The notes below the pieces were generated by a model, which saw only the letters and a program-made list of their open reading frames with translations, was not told the origin of the DNA and ran no database searches. The position numbers were made by a program, and so were the translations under genes. A stretch of DNA of 64,000 bases from Xenorhabdus nematophila ATCC 19061 (GTDB lineage: Bacteria; Pseudomonadota; Gammaproteobacteria; Enterobacterales; Enterobacteriaceae), in assembly GCF_000252955.1 (NCBI RefSeq), contig NC_014228.1, forward strand, positions 1 to 64,000, read 5' to 3'. Shown one piece after another: positions 61,415 through 64,000 of this stretch. Position 1 is the stretch's first letter; each line of letters starts with the position of its first letter.

Positions 61415-62088
61415 TATGTTACCTTTGATAATTCACCGCGCATTTCATCAATAACCGCTTTGTAATCTGGCTGGCTGAAAATAGCTGAACCAGCAACAAA
61501 CATATCTGCACCTGCCTGAGCTGCTTCGGCAATATTGCTGGGTTTAATGCCGCCATCGACTTCAAGACGGATATCATATCCGCTGTCATCAATAATTTTT
61601 CGTACCTGACGCAGTTTTTTCAGTGTTTCTGGAATAAAAGACTGACCGCCGAAACCGGGATTAACGGACATCAGCAGGATCACATCCAGTTTATCCAGAA
61701 CATAATCAAGGTATCTGAGGGGAGTCGCAGGATTGAAGACTAAGCCAGCTTTACAACCATGCTCTCTGATGAGTTGTAAGGTACGATCAATATGCTCACT
61801 GGCCTCTGGATGGAAAGTAATGTAGGTGGCACCAGCCTTGGCAAAATCAGGGATAATGCGATCAACAGGTTTTACCATAAGGTGAACATCAATTGGCGCC
61901 GTGATGCCATAGTGGCGTAGTGCTTGGCAGACCATTGGGCCAATAGTCAGGTTTGGCACATAATGGTTATCCATGACGTCAAAATGCACAACATCAGCAC
62001 CAGCAGCCAAAACTTTGGCGGTATCTTCACCTAATCGGGCAAAATCTGCGGAAAGAATGGATGGGGCAATCAGAAAGTCTTGCTTCAT
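61414..62088 (-). CDS. rpe: Ribulose-phosphate 3-epimerase
   Basis: Pentose-phosphate pathway epimerase. ATG 62088 ([16 protein letters not shown]) behind GGAG, 224 aa (E. coli 225). TIM barrel with [17 protein letters not shown] and [12 protein letters not shown]. Overlaps gph by one base. Confidence 0.97.
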   Translation of the reverse strand: MKQDFLIAPSILSADFARLGEDTAKVLAAGADVVHFDVMDNHYVPNLTIGPMVCQALRHYGITAPIDVHLMVKPVDRIIPDFAKAGATYITFHPEASEHIDRTLQLIREHGCKAGLVFNPATPLRYLDYVLDKLDVILLMSVNPGFGGQSFIPETLKKLRQVRKIIDDSGYDIRLEVDGGIKPSNIAEAAQAGADMFVAGSAIFSQPDYKAVIDEMRGELSKVT

Positions 62089-62146
62089 TATTATCTTCTC
62101 CAATGCATTGTTTATCCCCGTTATTTCAGGGGGCTGGAAACCTCAA

Positions 62147-62965
62147 TCACTTCTGGCAGTATAACGCCAAAAGCTCATCAACTTTACTCCGGGCAAGAAT
62201 ATTTCTGCTTATTGTCCGGCGGGCTTTAACAATGTAGAGGGAAGCCTGATGATACCATTCCCGTGTCATCGGTGTGTCATGATTGGATATGAGCACCGGA
62301 ATGCCTCGTTGAGACGAAAGATGATAGGCGATCTGTGCCAGATTTTCTTGATCCAGAAGGTTAAAATTATTTGTATGGTAGGCCGTAAAATTCGCGGTGG
62401 CCGAAAGTGGGGCATACGGAGGATCACAATAAACCACGGCACCTTTTGGGGCGTTGTTTAGTGCGATTTCATAATGCTGGCAGATGAATGTTGCCTTCTG
62501 GGATTTTTCGGCAAACCAGTAAAGCTCATTTTCCGGAAAATAGGGTTTTTTATAGCGTCCGAAAGGGACGTTAAACTGCCCGCGTGAATTATAACGGCAG
62601 AGGCCGTTATAGCAGTGTCGGTTAAGGTAAAGAAACAGTATGCTACGATAAAAGGGATCGCTGCTTTTGTTGAACTCTTCCCTCATGCGATAGAAGTTCT
62701 CGGAGGTATTGAACTCCGGGAAAAATAGCGGACGGGCATGATTAATAAATTCATCCGCACGAGATTTTACGGTGTTGTACAGATTGATCAGATCACTATT
62801 GATATCTGACAAGATGTAAGAATCATAATCGGTATTCAGGAATACCGAGCCTGCGCCAACAAATGGCTCAATCAAGCAATCGCCCTCTGGCAGATGACGT
62901 TTAATATCATCCACCAAGGGGTATTTTCCACCGGCCCATTTTAAGAAAGCGCGTTTTTTTTTCAT
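62147..62965 (-). CDS. dam: DNA adenine methyltransferase Dam
   Basis: Methylates adenine in GATC, guiding mismatch repair and timing of initiation at the GATC-dense oriC in this window. 272 aa (E. coli 278). FLKWAGGKYPLVDDI binds SAM and the catalytic DPPY is in VVYCDPPYAPLS. Lies 85 bases after damX. Confidence 0.97.
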   Translation of the reverse strand: MKKKRAFLKWAGGKYPLVDDIKRHLPEGDCLIEPFVGAGSVFLNTDYDSYILSDINSDLINLYNTVKSRADEFINHARPLFFPEFNTSENFYRMREEFNKSSDPFYRSILFLYLNRHCYNGLCRYNSRGQFNVPFGRYKKPYFPENELYWFAEKSQKATFICQHYEIALNNAPKGAVVYCDPPYAPLSATANFTAYHTNNFNLLDQENLAQIAYHLSSQRGIPVLISNHDTPMTREWYHQASLYIVKARRTISRNILARSKVDELLALYCQK

Positions 62966-63050
62966 GCCGTCAAACTAGTTATTCAATAATTTCAGAGCCG
63001 CAGATTGTACTCTGTTTAGGACAGCATATCAGCGCCTAATCAAAATAGTT

Positions 63051-64000
63051 TTATTTTTTCAGATCTTGCTGAACTTGTTGTAGTTTTCTGACCCACGGTT
63101 TTTTGGCCTGAACTTCCGCTGGAAGTGAAGAAATGGCGCTTTTCGCGTCATAAACGGAACTGTAGTTACCATGAATCAAGATAAACCATGTTTTATGGTC
63201 GCGTTTAGTTTCATAAACCTTGTAGTGAGAAAGGTTATGTTTTTTGGCGAAAGCAATCAAGGTATCGGAACGGCTAGCGCTGCTTAATTGGAGTGTGAAT
63301 CGGTTTGCAGGGGCTTTCAGTAAATCACCACTTGCACCCGTTTCGGGCTTTTTATTGGTCTGGTGATGATTTGTGAGCGGTTTAGTTGCTGCCTTGGGCT
63401 GATTTTCTTCTCTTCCCTTATTTTCTATTTTTGGCGGCGTCACTTTTTCTAGTTTTGTCTGTTCAATCGGCGGAGTTAACACCGGTTTTGTTGGGTTAGC
63501 TTGTAACGGTGCCATATTGCTTTGCACAGAATGATTGATATTGCTCTGTTGTTGGTTCAAAGCATCAGAAATATCGCCGGGTAATTCTATACGCTGGTTA
63601 TAGCTCCCGGTATTGGTCGCGGGGGGAAGACTTTGGCTTGAGGTACTGTTAATCGGCGGCGGCAGGCTGATGTCATGTGTCTTACTGTCTGTACCATGGG
63701 TTGCCGGTACAGAAGGAGTTTCTTGACCGATATCCTGCTCATTGCCAGAGAGTGTGGAGGAACCAGAAAGATCTATACTCTTTTCGGCTGCATTTGAAGA
63801 TTGCTGTTTCTCATGCTCAGTGGGTGATTTTAAGGCGGAGCTGATGGCAATAATCAGAAGCAAAAGTACCAGTATGCCAACGCCGATCATCATTTGTTGA
63901 CGGGATACGGCAAGTTTAGGTTGATTGGATTGGCTTTTAGATCGCGGAGGGCGGCGATCAGAAGTATCGGGTTTAAATTCGGTTTCTGTTTTTTGTTTCT
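63051..64000 (-). CDS. damX: Cell-division SPOR protein DamX, N-terminus beyond window
   Basis: Septal-ring protein that binds denuded peptidoglycan. The frame is open to the window edge; upstream of the inner Met at 63893 it reads FKPDTSDRRPPRSKSQSNQ, matching the opening of DamX, so the true start is just outside. One membrane helix (IGVGILVLLLLIIAISS), a low-complexity Pro/Gln/Thr periplasmic linker, and a C-terminal SPOR domain (about the last 80 residues, NRFTLQLSSAS...). The cytoplasmic part looks much shorter than the about 100 residues of E. coli. Confidence 0.93.
   Translation of the reverse strand, partial: KQKTETEFKPDTSDRRPPRSKSQSNQPKLAVSRQQMMIGVGILVLLLLIIAISSALKSPTEHEKQQSSNAAEKSIDLSGSSTLSGNEQDIGQETPSVPATHGTDSKTHDISLPPPINSTSSQSLPPATNTGSYNQRIELPGDISDALNQQQSNINHSVQSNMAPLQANPTKPVLTPPIEQTKLEKVTPPKIENKGREENQPKAATKPLTNHHQTNKKPETGASGDLLKAPANRFTLQLSSASRSDTLIAFAKKHNLSHYKVYETKRDHKTWFILIHGNYSSVYDAKSAISSLPAEVQAKKPWVRKLQQVQQDLKK

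Overview
The window is a stretch of enterobacterial chromosome around the replication origin. Protein wording, gene order and the insect-pathogen style accessory genes point to the Morganellaceae, most likely Xenorhabdus (Photorhabdus is the close alternative). This assignment comes from recalled family sequences and gene order, not from a database search.

Layout. 0.1-6.2 kb holds the replication cluster dnaA-dnaN-recF-gyrB on the + strand. 6.2-24.5 kb is an accessory zone interrupted by asd: a small secreted protein with an ADP-ribosyltransferase-like look, a coiled-coil/membrane protein, a zinc-responsive ribosomal-protein operon (rpmJ2 plus a frameshifted rpmE2) behind a perfect Zur-type palindrome, broken small membrane genes, a Baeyer-Villiger-type monooxygenase behind three perfect 40-bp tandem repeats, a deleted MFS gene, a 382-aa conserved hypothetical, and a type I restriction island (hsdM-hsdS-hsdR-metallopeptidase). 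The last codons of the metallopeptidase were replaced by insertion of a 1.2-kb IS481-family element. A DUF4143-type ATPase behind four phased 23-bp repeats closes the island. 24.6-39.7 kb is the classical origin-flanking block: glmU-glmS, atpIBEFHAGDC, mnmG-rsmG (mnmG frameshifted at its very end), oriC, mioC and asnC, all on the - strand. 39.8-48 kb has asnA, ravA-viaA, a collapsed ribose operon (rbsD and rbsB fragments, rbsA and rbsC gone, rbsK and rbsR intact, operator preserved) and hsrA. 48-53.5 kb is a full rrn operon (16S, tRNA-Glu, 23S, 5S). 53.5-64 kb has acs-yjcH-actP, sodA, yiiM and damX-dam-rpe-gph-trpS.

How it fits together. oriC (about 38.4-38.65 kb) carries three AT-rich 13-mers, recognisable DnaA boxes and dense GATC sites; its regulators DnaA (left end) and Dam (right end) are in the same window, and a further DnaA box sits upstream of mioC. 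The atp, glm, mnm and hsd genes on the left and rrn on the right are transcribed away from oriC. The dnaA-gyrB cluster is transcribed toward it.

Decay is a theme. Reading frames are broken in rpmE2, a small membrane gene, the mnmG C-terminus, rbsD, rbsB and an MFS gene. Three of these are 1-2 nt indels in short simple repeats, so base-calling error must be excluded before biology is inferred.
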